Origin: Styela clava
Lineage: Eukaryota; Chordata; Ascidiacea; Stolidobranchia; Styelidae
Length of the DNA: 64,000 bases
Assembly: GCF_964204865.1 (NCBI RefSeq)
Contig: NC_135263.1
Coordinates: 12,817,426-12,881,425, forward strand
Reading direction: 5' to 3'
The position numbers and the translations under genes are program-made. Below the pieces are notes generated by a model. That model was not told the DNA's origin. It worked only from the letters and a program-made list of their open reading frames with translations, and did not search any database. Positions 37,114 to 49,802 of this stretch are shown here, one piece after another (within the stretch, counting starts at the first letter, position 1; each line of letters opens with the position of its first letter).

Positions 37114-37484
37114 TTATTATATATATAATTATTCATGTTAACTGTTGAGTCAATAAAGGACTCACCAAAAATGAGATATATATGGAAATTCTTAAAGAAT
37201 TATCATAGATAAAAATAAAAGGTAAATCTATCATTTCTTCTCTGATAGAATGGCTTATAATTGTCAATTTGTCTAATGACTGGTTTCGTCAACGCATTAG
37301 CATTGAGATGAACTTATGATAATGATAACTTATTATATATATTTATTCATGTTAACTGTTGAGTCAATAAAGGACTCACCAAAAACGAGATATGGAAATT
37401 CTTGAAGAATTGTCATAGATAACAATAAAAGGTAAATCTATCATTTCTTCTCTGATAGAATGACTTAGAATTGTTAATTTGTCC
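37114..37484. repeat. Tandem duplication, two copies about 214 bp apart
   Basis: Copy 1 (about 37114-37274) and copy 2 (about 37328-37484) both contain ATTCATGTTAACTGTTGAGTC, AATAAAGGACTCACCAAAAA, GGTAAATCTATCATTTCTTC and TCTGATAGAATG, with few differences. About 50 bases of unrelated sequence separate them. The high identity points to a recent local duplication. Confidence 0.8.
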
Positions 37485-38518
37485 ATTGAGATGAACAAAA
37501 TTACGATAATTTTTTTTATCTCAATTGCAAAATTGACTACGTCCGCTGCCCGTTCCAGATAATATCCGCATCGCGATAATAATAATGTGTTTACGGAAAC
37601 TTGCGTTCCATTTTTTAAATTTGAAAAATGTTTGAATCTTTTTTTGACTGCTAAATTATTCCATAGTTCTAGATTATAAAAACTTTCCAAACTTAGCATA
37701 TATTATACCTTTAGTATACTCGAAATATTTGCAAACTGGAAAGAAGTTTATTTGAATCTCTCATTACTTAAAATATTACAGCTGACCGCTGAATGATTGG
37801 TTGACCATCGTAACCAAAGTAAAATGCCGTCTTCCAGAATCTAGATCGCCACTTTGAAACCAAGTTAGGTACTTTAAATATATTCCCTTGAAGTGAGTTT
37901 AGAATCTTGTTTAGTGCAAACTTGTATAAAATAACCACAAAACTCATTTTCACTTATCTCTAAAATCTGGCAATGTAAAAACTCGTCCCACAAGACTTAT
38001 TTGCTAAATGTTTTGATTTATTAGATGGAGCTACACAGCAAATTATACTAGCTGAAGAGGTTTGTGTACACGCACACACACATATATATATATGTACATA
38101 ATATTTTTGCAATCTCGTATATTTGAAGAAATAGTATATTTTGATTATATCTTCCATAGACAAAATCTTTACAACTTGAAAGTCTATGTAACAATAAGTT
38201 GGATATTGTAATAACTATATTTCCATGTTTATTTAAACGATTAGTAAACGATACACTTTAGGAATTAGTAATTATTCAAGCACATATAAATTCTACCAAT
38301 TTTGTAGACCACCGATATTCATGAATGCAGCATAAATCATCTTGCTACAAAAAGATTGTTAAGACAAATAGTCCATGAAATATAGCTCATTCTAGATGAT
38401 ATGCAAATATAGTAATTTTTTTTTTTTTAGGGAATAGGCATTTATGGAGATTTCCGGAATACTTTCATTCTACTTTAAAAATAAATTGCATTACTACGGT
38501 TTTGCAATTTGAAATTTA
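37485..38518. other. 3' flank of the CAP gene, no other gene seen
   Basis: No supported exon. TTTATT at 38228-38233 (AATAAA on the minus strand) is a possible distant polyadenylation signal for the gene ending at 38519. Confidence 0.35.
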
Positions 38519-41500
38519 TCATTTTTCTTTTTTAACGTTGTCTTTGAAGTGATTCTGTACGTTTCCTGCAGGATCGTACAAAGCAACAATATATGTTTTT
38601 CCATCTTTATTGGACGCAACTCCAATACCAACACTTTTACTTCCACCCCATATCATTTGTGTGAAATTTCCTAGAAAAATGTATTGCAGTATTTGTGACA
38701 ACTGAAATTGTTTTATAATTTGATATTAAAACAGTTCAAAAATACATTACAAGAAATTAGTTTTATTTTAAGACTGTTTCTCTGTTTGCAAATGCGTGTT
38801 GTTAGGTTGAATATACCAAATAAACATAAGAACTTTTTCTCTAATCAGAATATATGCTAGTTATCGTATAGTTACCAGATTCGCTGCTGAACTCTCCTCG
38901 TTTAAAGTCATATTCATCCTTTCCCTTGTACCACATTTCCGCAATGCTATCGCCTGAAACGAACATTCAACAGATAAATCGACGATATTTATGCTATTTA
39001 GTTAGTCAATTACAAATTCTGTCGTCGAGTAACACGACAAGTTTACCTGACGGTCTTGGTAGCTTCATTGCAAGGGTTTGTCCGTAGTTGCCTGAATGGA
39101 GCGAAATTTTGTCTTTTTTCAACATTTTGTCCGCGTGTTCCTGAGCAACTTTGTCAATGTTGCTGTCGGCTTTAAGTCTGTGTGAAGTTTTAATTAGCTG
39201 AACATAATGTAGGTAGGTAGACTTGTTTTATAGGAGTAATGTTTTTTAATGTGATTTAATTGTTGTATATATATATATATATTGTTATATATAGGATTCT
39301 AGACAATAATTGTGGCGACAAGCAATGCGGAGCATGCGAAAAATTCAAAACAAAAAGCGTTCCTCCTTAATTAATACAACACAGCAAAATGTTTGGTGAA
39401 TATGATGTCGATTTGAGTAATACCTTTCCAGCCAATAATTTCGGCATTAGTTGTGGAGAAAAGCGATTTTTCAAAAACAAAACAAAAATCGCTACAACAA
39501 CAATATATTAGCGAAAAGATCCCACATAGTGTTTAATTAGTGCGTTTTTACTCGATGAACGTTTTTGTTAACAAACCCGGTTGCCTGGTGCTTTCGTCTG
39601 AATTGGTTGATTTTTATCAGAAGATCACTTCGAAATTCCTTAGTATTTGAATTAGACATGTCGTTTTTTCCGTCGTGTTTTTTGTCGTCATCTGAATCAC
39701 TAACATTCAATTTTTTCATTTTGTCGCTCAGCTTGCTTTTACCTTTGAATTTCATTGTTTAGAGTTAGATATCGGGTATATAGTGATAATCATATTACCC
39801 ATATATCAAAATAGAATTTTAATTCAGTGCGTTAAATGAGGTTTGGTTTTTTATTGGGTATCAGAGTTATTTGAAAAGCGACCTAATTATAAAAATGACT
39901 TCAGGAAATTAAAGCAAGTTATTTTGATTTACCATGGTTTTTCAAATCATCCTTCTTTACAACCCTAATCGATATTTATTTTGGATACACTACTGCAGGG
40001 TGGTCCAAACCCAGGCCCGCGGGCCACATGTGGCCCGCCGCTCCATTATCTGTGGCCCGCCGCGCATTCGAAGAGTAATCAAAATATGATATTTTAAATT
40101 GCTTCTCATGAAATAAATCAGAAAAATCGTTTGACCTATTGTTGTTATATCACTACTGTGACTGAATTGACTAGTATGATGGCTAGCTGAAGCAACTAGC
40201 GAAGTTGAAGATGTGATGGGCAGTCTAAATTGTTACCTGAATTTCTATCGTTTTGATCGAGAATATATGCTAACAATATGGACATGATAGAAAACTAAAC
40301 ATCGGATACGGATTCCATTAGCCTAGGTTGGCAATGCCTGATAACTATGTGTTTACACAATAGAAGTGCTTGTTTTGTATTGCACTGTTTACCTATTCTT
40401 GATATACTATTGTGGCCCGCGACCAATGCCAAAAAAAATTTGTGGCCCGCGGAGCCCACAACCTTGGACCACCCTGCACTACTGTATCATTGTTTGTAAA
40501 TATTCTCCTCATTATGTGAATGTCTGCTGCCTGGTTTTAAAGTAGCATCACAACATGTGAAATACCTCCTTTTGCGCCACTATCACTATCATCATCTGAC
40601 CCGACTTCTTGCTTTCTTGTGCTAGTATTTATTTTTGTTTTGTATCCTCCATCAGCGGTCTTTGTAACAGTCGTCGTTGTGATTATTGTCTTTTTTATTC
40701 TTTTTCCTGTAAAAATTAAAAAAAAGACATGCATCAAGCAACATGCACGTTCTTAGGACTTAAAGCATTAGTACATATGCTGCTAAAATTAGTTGAAAAA
40801 ATGATAAAATGAGTTGCGGTAGATTGATGATATTTTTAAAAGTTTACGATTATATGCATTTTATTGTCTTCGATCAGTCATTGCAAATTTTATGCATTGG
40901 TGAACGTAAAGTATGCACGTTTACCCAGAATGATATATTCAGAGACAGATATAAGTTTATTTAATGCAGGTATATGTTACACGAATATTCTATCCTCGCT
41001 ATGGAGACAAGATAAACTAGGTCCACGCCCTGACATGGACAAACTACGGTCTCGGGAATCAAATCAGGCTCTTTGGGTAATTCAATATGCCCGCCTGATG
41101 CTGCCACAACCAAATTAAAACCAAATTTTATTTAAAAAATAACTCAACAAATTTGTTGGTAATGCGATTAAATTTAGTTTTGTCACGAGGCTTATTGTTT
41201 TCCACATTGGCTATTGTAACACTGTAAATATTGTCGATAAAATGTAACTTTACACTTAAATGGCCCGCTAGTCTAGGTAGCCCCTGGTACAAAAACCTTG
41301 GCATCTTTGTCTTTAGCGAGTATATATGAACCCAACTTCAAATAGCGAATTTCTCTCGTATAATAATCATTTTTTAGAACTGATCATTACTATTTTCAAA
41401 CTCTTTATGCAAAGACCTTCTATGCATCAAAAATACAATAACCCCTCAGATATTTTATTGACTGCTAAGATATCTATATTTTCAATAGCATTATAAATCA

Positions 41501-43552
41501 AACATATATACGTATGTATTGAAATGTTGTGGACAATATTATTTGCAGAATTATAACATAAGTTTTTAATTTTTGGCTATAATTGTATAGAATTTAATAC
41601 CTCCTTTATGTGTGGACAGTACGGTGGATGTACGGATCAATCCAAGATACGACTAATATAGCTAAAATACTACAAAAAATGACAGAAAATAGCTATATAC
41701 TTTATGCATTAAATCAGGGCTACTCATCTGGCGGTCCGAATCTGGACCTTTCGAGTATTAGATTCGGGCCGCAGCTAAATCTTTATTTTAACGTTTCATT
41801 TTATAAAATGACTTTCATTGTTTTGAATATATATGAGAAGAACTATAACACCATATTAAACAATCTTGATCAGCTAATAAATAATCGTTAGCCGGCCGAG
41901 GAAGTGCGCGTTTAAGGATGCCGAAATATAATTTCTGGAAACACCGGACCGAATTAATTTTGGAGTTTTGTATGCGGATCTTAGGTAAAAATAGATGAGT
42001 AGCCCTGCATTAAATTATTCATACTACATTCCTAAAAAGGGAGAGGCGGGTTTCATAAAATTTCACAATTCTCAAATTTTCGTCATGTTCGATCACGTAC
42101 AATGTGACACGCCCGCTGTGTGCTCTGTCTCGTCCATAATAAAACACCATACGTTCAGAACAAATAAAGAATAAGATCACGCAATGGAAACGTGCTTTGA
42201 ATAAAAGAAGAATAAATATATATATCGAGAAACGCATGATGAATTACTATAGATTATTCTAAAGTTTGATTTTAGGGTTTTCAATTACCTTTTGGTTATT
42301 TCAAAAGAATATTGACAATGTCTACCATTCAACGGTTTTATATGTGGTCTTATTGCATTCAAGTTATCGTACATGGAGGTTTGAAATAACTGGTTCACGA
42401 ACCAGCTATTATTTTTTAGGATGTTTTACAGAAGTTCATTTATGTATTAAGAATGACTACTTCCAAAATACAGTTTTTGATTGAATCTTACAGGGAAAAT
42501 TCATTCACGTAAGTGACCGACCGTCGGCGCAATAAAAACATAGCATTATTTAAAAGTAGGGAAATTCTCCCAGAGATGCCAATCCTTAGAAAGGCACGCG
42601 TTAAATATACCAATTTTGTTTTGATTTACGTCAATTCGCCCCCGTATCAAACCGCACGCCTCCTTAAGTGCTTAGATAACGGTCTTACGGAATATTTGCA
42701 CAAAAAATATTCATGATGCTTTTAAAAATCGAGTATTAAATATCCAGTATTTTGAAAGGAATTTTGAAGAAATACTGTATCTTGGTTATTTACAATGTAT
42801 AAGCTCACCATTAAAATAGAATTATAAATATAGTTAGTCCCATAAGTACTGCAATTCGCATTCACTTTTGTAAAATCGTTTTTAATATCAACATTTTTAA
42901 AAGGCTTCCACGGCTCACGGCTTCACCCAAAGTCATTTCACGTGTACAAAACTTGACGTAAATCTCAATTGATGGACGTATGCATCCGGTTTCTTGTTGA
43001 AGCGTTTGAATGTTCATTCAATCTTAAATTGATTCATTCAGACGTCGCTATTTGGTATAATGTGTATTTGATGATCTAGCCCTGAGGGCATAATCGAGTT
43101 TGTAGTCTTCATGGTTACAACTAATTGGACTTTTATTTGAAAAATGTTGTAAGCCGAGGTCAAATATACAGAAATAAACAAAATGTAACTTATCGCTCGA
43201 TTTTATTTGAAATCTCAGCTCAAATATTGAAACAAATGGTTATATGTGGTGATGCGCAAAATACCCGAGACTTTGAGATGCTATATAACGCCTTGGTATC
43301 GATTTTGTTTGAAAATATTGCAAATTCTGAGTTCACAAACAAGCTTAACTTTGCTTTTCTTTGGAATGCTTTTTGAAGTTGAAGTCTTCAATAAAATGTT
43401 TTGTTACAAATATTTTTTCCAACATTTCAGTAACAAATGTACTTTTAAGCAATTTGCGCATTTGATATACACAATATATATAATGACGAAAACTTACCAT
43501 CTTCTTTGACGTATTCCGTGGTCGTAGTCTCAGTGGTTCCTTCCTTCGGCAT
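38519..43552 (-). CDS. GAPR-1-like CAP protein, single degenerate CAP domain with Thr/acidic linker
   Basis: Minus-strand exons 43552-43498, 40706-40566, 39742-39577, 39177-39047, 38953-38876 and 38670-38519 give 240 aa, with frame kept at every junction. The first exon encodes MPKEGTTETTTTEYVKEDG, matching the linker exons of the two larger paralogues. Next come KKTIITTTTVTKTADGGY and an acidic stretch (SDDDSDS; SDSDDDKKHDGKNDMS). The CAP domain covers about residues 101-240: LLIKINQFRRKH, AEMWYKGKDEYDF, NFTQMIWGGSKSVGIGVASN, YIVALYDPAGNV. Cavity residues are mostly replaced: GQTLA for GEN, GNFTQ for GHFTQ, and Gly for the Glu after WY. There is no signal peptide, so it is probably cytosolic. 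The acceptor at 39743-39744 has a poor pyrimidine tract and is the least certain junction. Introns 1 and 2 each hold a hAT-like insertion. A TATA-like box at 43644 supports this start. Confidence 0.82.
39996..40476. mobile_element. hAT-like MITE, 481 bp, in an intron of the CAP gene
   Basis: The left end CAGGGTGGTCCAAAC and the right end read inward, CAGGGTGGTCCAAGG, form terminal inverted repeats. The flanks at 39988-39995 and 40477-40484 are identical (CACTACTG), an exact 8-bp target-site duplication. GTGGCCCGC motifs repeat inside near both ends. No coding capacity is seen. It lies between the exons ending at 40566 and starting at 39742. Confidence 0.88.
41715..42007. mobile_element. hAT-like MITE, 293 bp, in intron 1 of the CAP gene
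   Basis: The ends CAGGGCTACTCATCT and AGATGAGTAGCCCTG are perfect 15-bp inverted repeats. Both flanks read CATTAAAT (41707-41714 and 42008-42015), an exact 8-bp target-site duplication. It is short and non-coding. It sits in the 2.8 kb first intron of the gene at 38519-43552. Confidence 0.9.
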
Positions 43553-43643
43553 TTTCTTGATCTACCTGTACCCGATTATCTGCTGACAAACACTTTTTGA
43601 CAGTTCAATAAGCCTACTAATGCGAAATGGCAATGATCCAATG

Positions 43644-43650
43644 CTTTATA
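43644..43650 (-). promoter_or_regulatory. TATA-like box for the single-CAP gene
   Basis: TATAAAG on the minus strand lies about 95 bases before the ATG at 43552, a normal promoter distance with no intron needed. It supports the view that the shortened paralogue has its own start and is not the tail of the upstream gene. Confidence 0.45.
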
Positions 43651-44983
43651 TGGCTGTAACCAGATGAACCGTAAACCCTATTTGTCTGACGAAAACATAT
43701 TTCGTTCACGTTTTCCAATATTGTACAGAAATCGTAGGCGTTGTCGTCTGCAGCGTTCATGCGTATCGCTTACGTCATACTTCGACCGCACATTTCGTGC
43801 GCGTTTTCACAAAAATGTCGTTGTAAAATATCAAATCGTAAATCACGAATTTTCGATTACGACATACACTGAATATTCGTTGAAATGGAACGTTTAATAT
43901 ATGTAGTATTTATACAGAGAAGTGTTGTATCTCAAAAAGTTTGCTACATATATATGAGTTTAGGCTGAACCAGTTATGCCAGTAGTGTAACTCCCAGCTT
44001 CCTACAACACTGGTAATTCTGGAACAATACAGTTTTTGGCGTAATTGAATAAAATAGCTGCGGGAGGTATAAACGTTACGTGGACATGGTGAAAATTTGT
44101 AGCACGGCTTTTACTTGGGTGATTGCGGCAATAATTCATTTTCCGGGTTTATAAGTGAATAAACCCAGCTGTCAATTTATATTACGCTATTCATCTGTTT
44201 ATGACCCTTTTGCTTTACATAGAATATATTGATGAGGTCATATTTTATGTCATGCAGATCTCAAAATGATATGTGCTTATTAACATTCAAACCCAAGGTC
44301 TATATTTAAAACCACTCGCATGTAATAAACGACGTAATTAGTTTCTACTGTTTCCTTTTCTGTATTTCGGGTATATTGAAAAAATTTGGATTTTAAGTTC
44401 TTTCTGACCATTTGAGAAGACTAGTTTACCAATGTCACATGTTGAAATTAAATGATATATAAGAAAATTTACTGTTTTTTGGCGTTTGGCTGATAATGAT
44501 ACAAATGATATTATTATGTTAGTATGTGATGTCAAGTTTTGATATCGGAGAAGGTAGGTATATACGGCTGTGATTCATCGTTAGTGCTTCTATTCATACA
44601 AGAAACTGCAAAATTAAAATTTTGAAATATTATTATTTATTCTCCTGCCAAATAATTGGAAGTGACAAACATTAAAACTATCATGTGTGTTTAGATTGAA
44701 ATTCAGTATCAATTTAGTTATATTTATATTTTAATGGTAAATAAAAACAAACTTCCAAGTTATATTCACAATACATTTCTACATTTTTACGAATATTGTT
44801 ATAAAGATGTTGAGTTCACTTATTATCGAATCATAAAATTACCGATTGTTTTACGAGATCTCACAGGGTGAAATAAAATATGTCTTTTTAATTACTAAAG
44901 TGACACTCGCAGTTCAAACTAATTCTACTTTAGCTTTGGTATTATACCAAAAAAAAATTGTTTTATCTTATATTTCAGTTCTT
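43651..44983. other. Intergenic stretch between two CAP genes
   Basis: No exon found. TTTATT at 44637-44642 may be the polyadenylation signal of the upstream minus-strand gene that stops at 44984. Confidence 0.4.
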
Positions 44984-45226
44984 TCACAATTCTTTAGCTC
45001 TGACATTTTCCTTGTATTGGCCTCTCGTGTTTCCTCCAGGATTGTAGAGTGCAACAATGTAAGATTCTCCATCTTCGTTTGAAGCAATTCCAACTCCGAT
45101 CTCTTTTGTACTACGCCATACCATTTGAGTGAAATAAGCTGAAAGATGCAAATAAAATTTTCATTAAAATTGGAGATCCAATTACCACAAAGCGCGATAT
45201 AGGAAGATCAAACATATCCACTAGTC

Positions 45227-45281
<55 letters not shown>

Positions 45282-48200
45282 AGTTCCTATGATAATACAG
45301 TTTAAACTGATGGCGTAAGGAGAAATATTCAAATAAAAAATCGACAATGAGCAAATATACCATAATAATAATAAACGTAATGACTATTATATATATTTGA
45401 ATTTTCAAATCATGTCAAAAATTTCATCACTTCGGTTAAAATAACTAAGTTGTGGCAATCTCATATCTTCGCACTACATTCAAAAATTTCGATAAACAAA
45501 CTTCAATTTGAATTGCAATTTTGTTCTGCAATCGTCAATGTGGAAAACCGATAAAAATTATCTTACAAGCAGCTGTTGTATTCTTGTCTGGATTGTCAGA
45601 ATCGTAATCTTTCCCTCCTTCATACCACATATCAGCAATTTCCTCACCTTCAAAAATAATTTTATATAAACAATTAAAACTAATTCGAAACGCAGACTTC
45701 AACAATCTCTAGTTTTTGTAATTGAACTGAAAATTAAAAAAAAAATTATAATACTAGTCAGTTACGCACTTTCTCAAAATGCAATTCAAGTTTAATTTTG
45801 TATATAATGCAACTAAAACATAATTGACATTGAAAAACCATTAGGACACAAAAACGATCCTTAAATATGCAGCCTGAAGCTCATCTTGAGTGAAGGAACT
45901 TTTTCATTTATTATCAATCTATGAATGGTTTTAAGTTATTTCGCTAATTTTTTTATATAAATATTTTTAAGATAATAGACTTGGGATATCTCATTAAAAT
46001 TACTTTAGTAATATATAATATATTGTTAGAAAAATATGCGTTGAATAACTGTTGCGTCTCCTGTACACATTTTCAAATTTTACATATAAATTAATATTGA
46101 CAAGAAACTTACCGTACCGTACCAGAGAACTGACTAATAGATGAAAAAGTGATTTTAAAATATATTTCAAACACGCAATTGAACCTGATGGTCTTGGCAT
46201 TTTCATTGTGATGGTTTGTCCGTAACTCCGATCGGTATAACCAAAAAGATCGCCCGATTTTAGCATTTCCTCAGCATGTTTTTGTGCGGCATCTTGCATG
46301 GAACGTTTCATTTGAAGACTGAAGTTGTAAGACAAAATACAGGTCAATGTCATTTGCTTACATAGATTAAAAGTTGACAAAAATAAGTGAGGGAGATATT
46401 AAACTTTCTTAATCCTAAATATCACCTTATCAGTCATAATAGTTGCTTGATGGGCGTGCTGTTCCAAGTCCGCTGGTAGGCATACTTACAGTATGCAACA
46501 CTGTTTGTGTGCATACTTGTGTCAAAATTTCATGCTTATCGAGAATTGGTAATGATGGATAATTTAATGTAAAAGGGTAATGTAATGATAGAGTTGTAAA
46601 GTTATATTAAGTAATCTAAACTGTTGTGTTCAGGTAGAGAAAGATTAACAATGAACTATGTGTTTTGTTGAAAAAATGGCTAGTTTTATTCTACCTTCCT
46701 GCTCCATGGTTTTCACGACGTTTATTTATAACATTGATCAGATCAGTAGAAAACTTGTCGGTATCACCAGAAGATAAAACATTTTGTCCATCACGCGGTT
46801 TGTCTTTCAACCCAAGTTTGCCCATGCCGTCTGACACATCATCTGTTGAGAGTTGGAATTAGTGTAGAAACTGGCTTTTTCTGACTTTGCCATCGCAAAC
46901 TTTACGAAAGCAATTGGGTATAAGCAGTATCACGCATGTAAAAACTGTGACTCAACCCTTAAACGCATATTAATAATGTTTTATCAAATGAAAAATCCTT
47001 TTTGAGTATTTCCGAACGCTTTCTATTCTTGCAGGAGTAGTTCATCGGAGTAGTTCATTTGACCTCCATATATAGGTATACTTTATTCACACATTTTTAG
47101 TGCTATTTAAATTATGGTTTACATTGATGAATAGGAAAAAGACTCTAAACTTTTTGTTGTTATGACAACAGAATATTATGTAGTATTTATGCAATGTCAA
47201 TGACTCAAATCCCATATACAATATCACTTAATGAAGAATTTCTTATGAGAATGTGTTTCTGAACATTAAATATTGTATAGCTACTTAGTTGTCTGGACTT
47301 CATTACAGTAGAAATTGAAGTCGCCAGACCCCCATCAGAGTTTTTGGTCACAGTTGTCGTTGTTATCGTCGTTTTCTCCCATTTTTTGCCTGTTTTAAAA
47401 AATATTTTATGTCAAACGGTAACTCAAAATACGTTCAAAAATTCAGTATTAATCTAGTATTAAAAATAGACAATTTTTTTTATTATTAAGATTACATTAT
47501 TTGGTTGGTATCGAGTAGTAGTATCTTTTAACAAAAGTCACTATTGGAAATAAAAATTTACGTAAGGAACATGACATTTTCACAAAGGATATGAAGTAAA
47601 ACATAAAATGTATTTACAAAATTATAATATTAAACAGAAGTATAATAATTGAATTATTTATATAAACTGAACAATCTTTCAACTACCACCAGTTACGTAT
47701 TTGTGTGTAGTAAATAATATACCTATTAATATATTTTTACCAATATCTTAGACTACAAAAATTAAATGATTATTTTTCTTATTTCGAGCATTACCGTCTA
47801 TATCGACGATTTCGACATTGGTCTTTTCGGTTACACCGGGTTTTGGCACATCGGAACCTGACAACATAAAGCAATAAATGTATAAATTACAAACTAAACA
47901 GATGTATTGAGTTTTATATAAACTAATCGATCAAAATTTGAATATTAAATTATGCTAATAATGTGATATTCCTTTTTTACTTTCCGACTCTGTTTCATTT
48001 TTCGGATCCAGTTCTTTGTCCAGTTTTCCAGTAAGCTCTCCCACATTATCTTTGTATTGTCCGTAAACGTTTCCTTGTGGTGTATAGTTTCCACATGCGT
48101 ACATCACTAAATTGCGTAAAAAAATAGTCAATTCAATAAGTAGTCTTGAGGCTGGCGTTGAAGGCAAAACTTGCCTCATCCGGGAGTCGGGTATTCCAAC

Positions 48201-49783
48201 ATTATTTCTCAAATCCATCACTAAAATAATCATAATGTAAAAGAATACAATTATCTCAAAGTTTTCTAATGCAGAATATATATGATAGGCTTCATATTAT
48301 TATACGTGATTGATGCTTTTACGTTTAAAAGCTGCAACACTACCAGTCCGCCATTACTATATCATATTTTGAAGTCAGAACACCACATCCTCTAGACAGC
48401 GCTGTCGAGTCGTATAATTTTTTTTTTTTTTTTGCTTTCCATTTTGGTGCACCCTATTTCAGAATGCCCTTACCAATTTAAAACCTTTGAAGCCGGCGTA
48501 TTTATACACAGTAAAAAGTCTGACCCAACGCCAATTATCATTTTTTTTTACCAAGTGTTATTGTTCAATAGATTACTTATGAAAAAGTACTCACTTCCGT
48601 TCTCAGCTTTTGCAAAACCAAATCCAGCTTCTGTACTTTCCTTCCAAACTACTTGAGTGAAATGACCTGAATAATTTTGCAACAAAATAAATATGATTTC
48701 AAATATTCTAAACTAGAAGGCATGGTATTGAATTTCATCGTGACATCACATATCATGAGCTAATCATTTTTGAAACTCTATTCTTTTAATTTACAAATTC
48801 AACACAGAACTCACCAACAGGTTTTCCATTTTTTGTACCATGATTTTCGAAGCTATAATCTTTAATTTCACTGTACCACATTTTTGTAGCGTATTCTCCT
48901 GAAAAGTATGGGAAGATATATATTACATTGGTAATAAAAAATATATGTAGTTATTTGGGCGCAAAGTCTCAGACAATTATTGTCGGCATTATTCCAGGAA
49001 TATTTACTCATAAAAGGAAACTCGTAGCCATTGTGTGTATATTGTCAGCGAAAAAAGTAATTCGATCATGATCAAGAATTATGTAATACGAACCACTCAA
49101 AATTACTCGTTGGAATTAGTCGATAAAGCTCGTTGCAGCAACATGAAAAGACATTTTATCCAAACTCGTACTTTGTTAAAAGTGTACTAAAAATCGTGAT
49201 ATTTTCAATAAAGCCAAGTATTCTTCAGAACTTTAGGATGCTTTACACCTAGGGTGCATAAATTTGAAAAGTCCGCACAAGTACTGTGAACTAATAAACA
49301 TACATTACACTCAAGCATAAAACAATGTGGTTTGTCAGTTAGATGGACCGATAAAGCAACATTCAAAAACATTTTGCCTTTCTCTAATACACCAATTTTA
49401 GATGTACTGTATATAGTTAAAATTATGTAATTATTGAATACTTTTGGTTCTAATGAAAAAATTATAGCTCCATAATAACAGTCGATCAAATTGGACTTCA
49501 ATTGATTACGAAACAAATCGTTTCGAGTAGAATACGTTAAGTGCACAATGCAAATTAAAGGTTAATACTGAATTGTATCACCTGTGAAATCCACTCCCAT
49601 GGCGCAAGCTATGTTTTCTCCCAATTTATTATCAGAGTGTTTGAAATTTCCAGTTTTTGCCATTGTATTAGCCCATGCTTTGGCCTTTTCGGAACATTGT
49701 TTATTCCACTTTAAAGGACGCGTGTTGTGGGCTTTTCTATATGCATTATGTGCGTCCAAACAAGCTTTCTCAAAGATATCCAT
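44984..49783 (-). CDS. Double CAP-domain GAPR-1-like protein (389 aa)
   Basis: Ten minus-strand exons: 49783-49582, 48898-48815, 48666-48595, 48106-47981, 47857-47795, 47389-47285, 46842-46695, 46318-46185, 45647-45567, 45138-44984. Frame closes at 389 aa. The start follows a strong acceptor 17 bases upstream. CAP1 (about 1-145) has DAHNAYRKAH, HSDNKLGENIA, MWYSEIKDYSF and GHFTQVVW, and keeps the canonical cavity residues His49, Glu56, Glu78 and His97. The linker contains EKTTITTTTVTKNSDGG and a DG-rich part. CAP2 (about 246-389) has INKRRENHGAG, AQKHAEEMLK, MWYEGGKDYD, YFTQMVWRSTKEIGVGIASN and YIVALYNPGGN. It has lost the cavity residues (GYTD, GQTIT, SYFTQ). There is no signal peptide and no Gly2, so it is likely cytosolic and not N-myristoylated as GAPR-1 is. 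The donor at 47284 (GTAGCT) and the linker exon ends are the weakest points. Confidence 0.87.
45230..45279. repeat. (TA)n microsatellite, 50 bp
   Basis: An uninterrupted TA dinucleotide run lies in the last intron of the double-CAP gene at 44984-49783. It is likely polymorphic. The apparent open frame across it (45111-45347 minus) is an artefact of the repeat. Confidence 0.95.
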
Positions 49784-49799
49784 AACTATGCGCCAAGGT

Positions 49800-49802
49800 T
49801 CT
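49800..49802 (-). promoter_or_regulatory. Leader 3' splice site upstream of the double-CAP start
   Basis: On the minus strand TTTCTATTTGTATTTCTCAG precedes the exon, leaving 17 bases of leader before the ATG at 49783. It is a strong acceptor with no coding exon upstream. It serves either a 5' UTR intron or spliced-leader addition. Confidence 0.5.

Noticed and set aside
45111-45347. 78-codon minus-strand frame
   Set aside because: It reads through the (TA)n microsatellite in an intron; Tyr-Ile repeats are an artefact.
48395-48433. Palindrome GACAGCGCTGTC followed by a 16-base T run in an intron
   Set aside because: Could be the poly(A) side of a minus-strand retroposon, but no body or target duplication could be defined.
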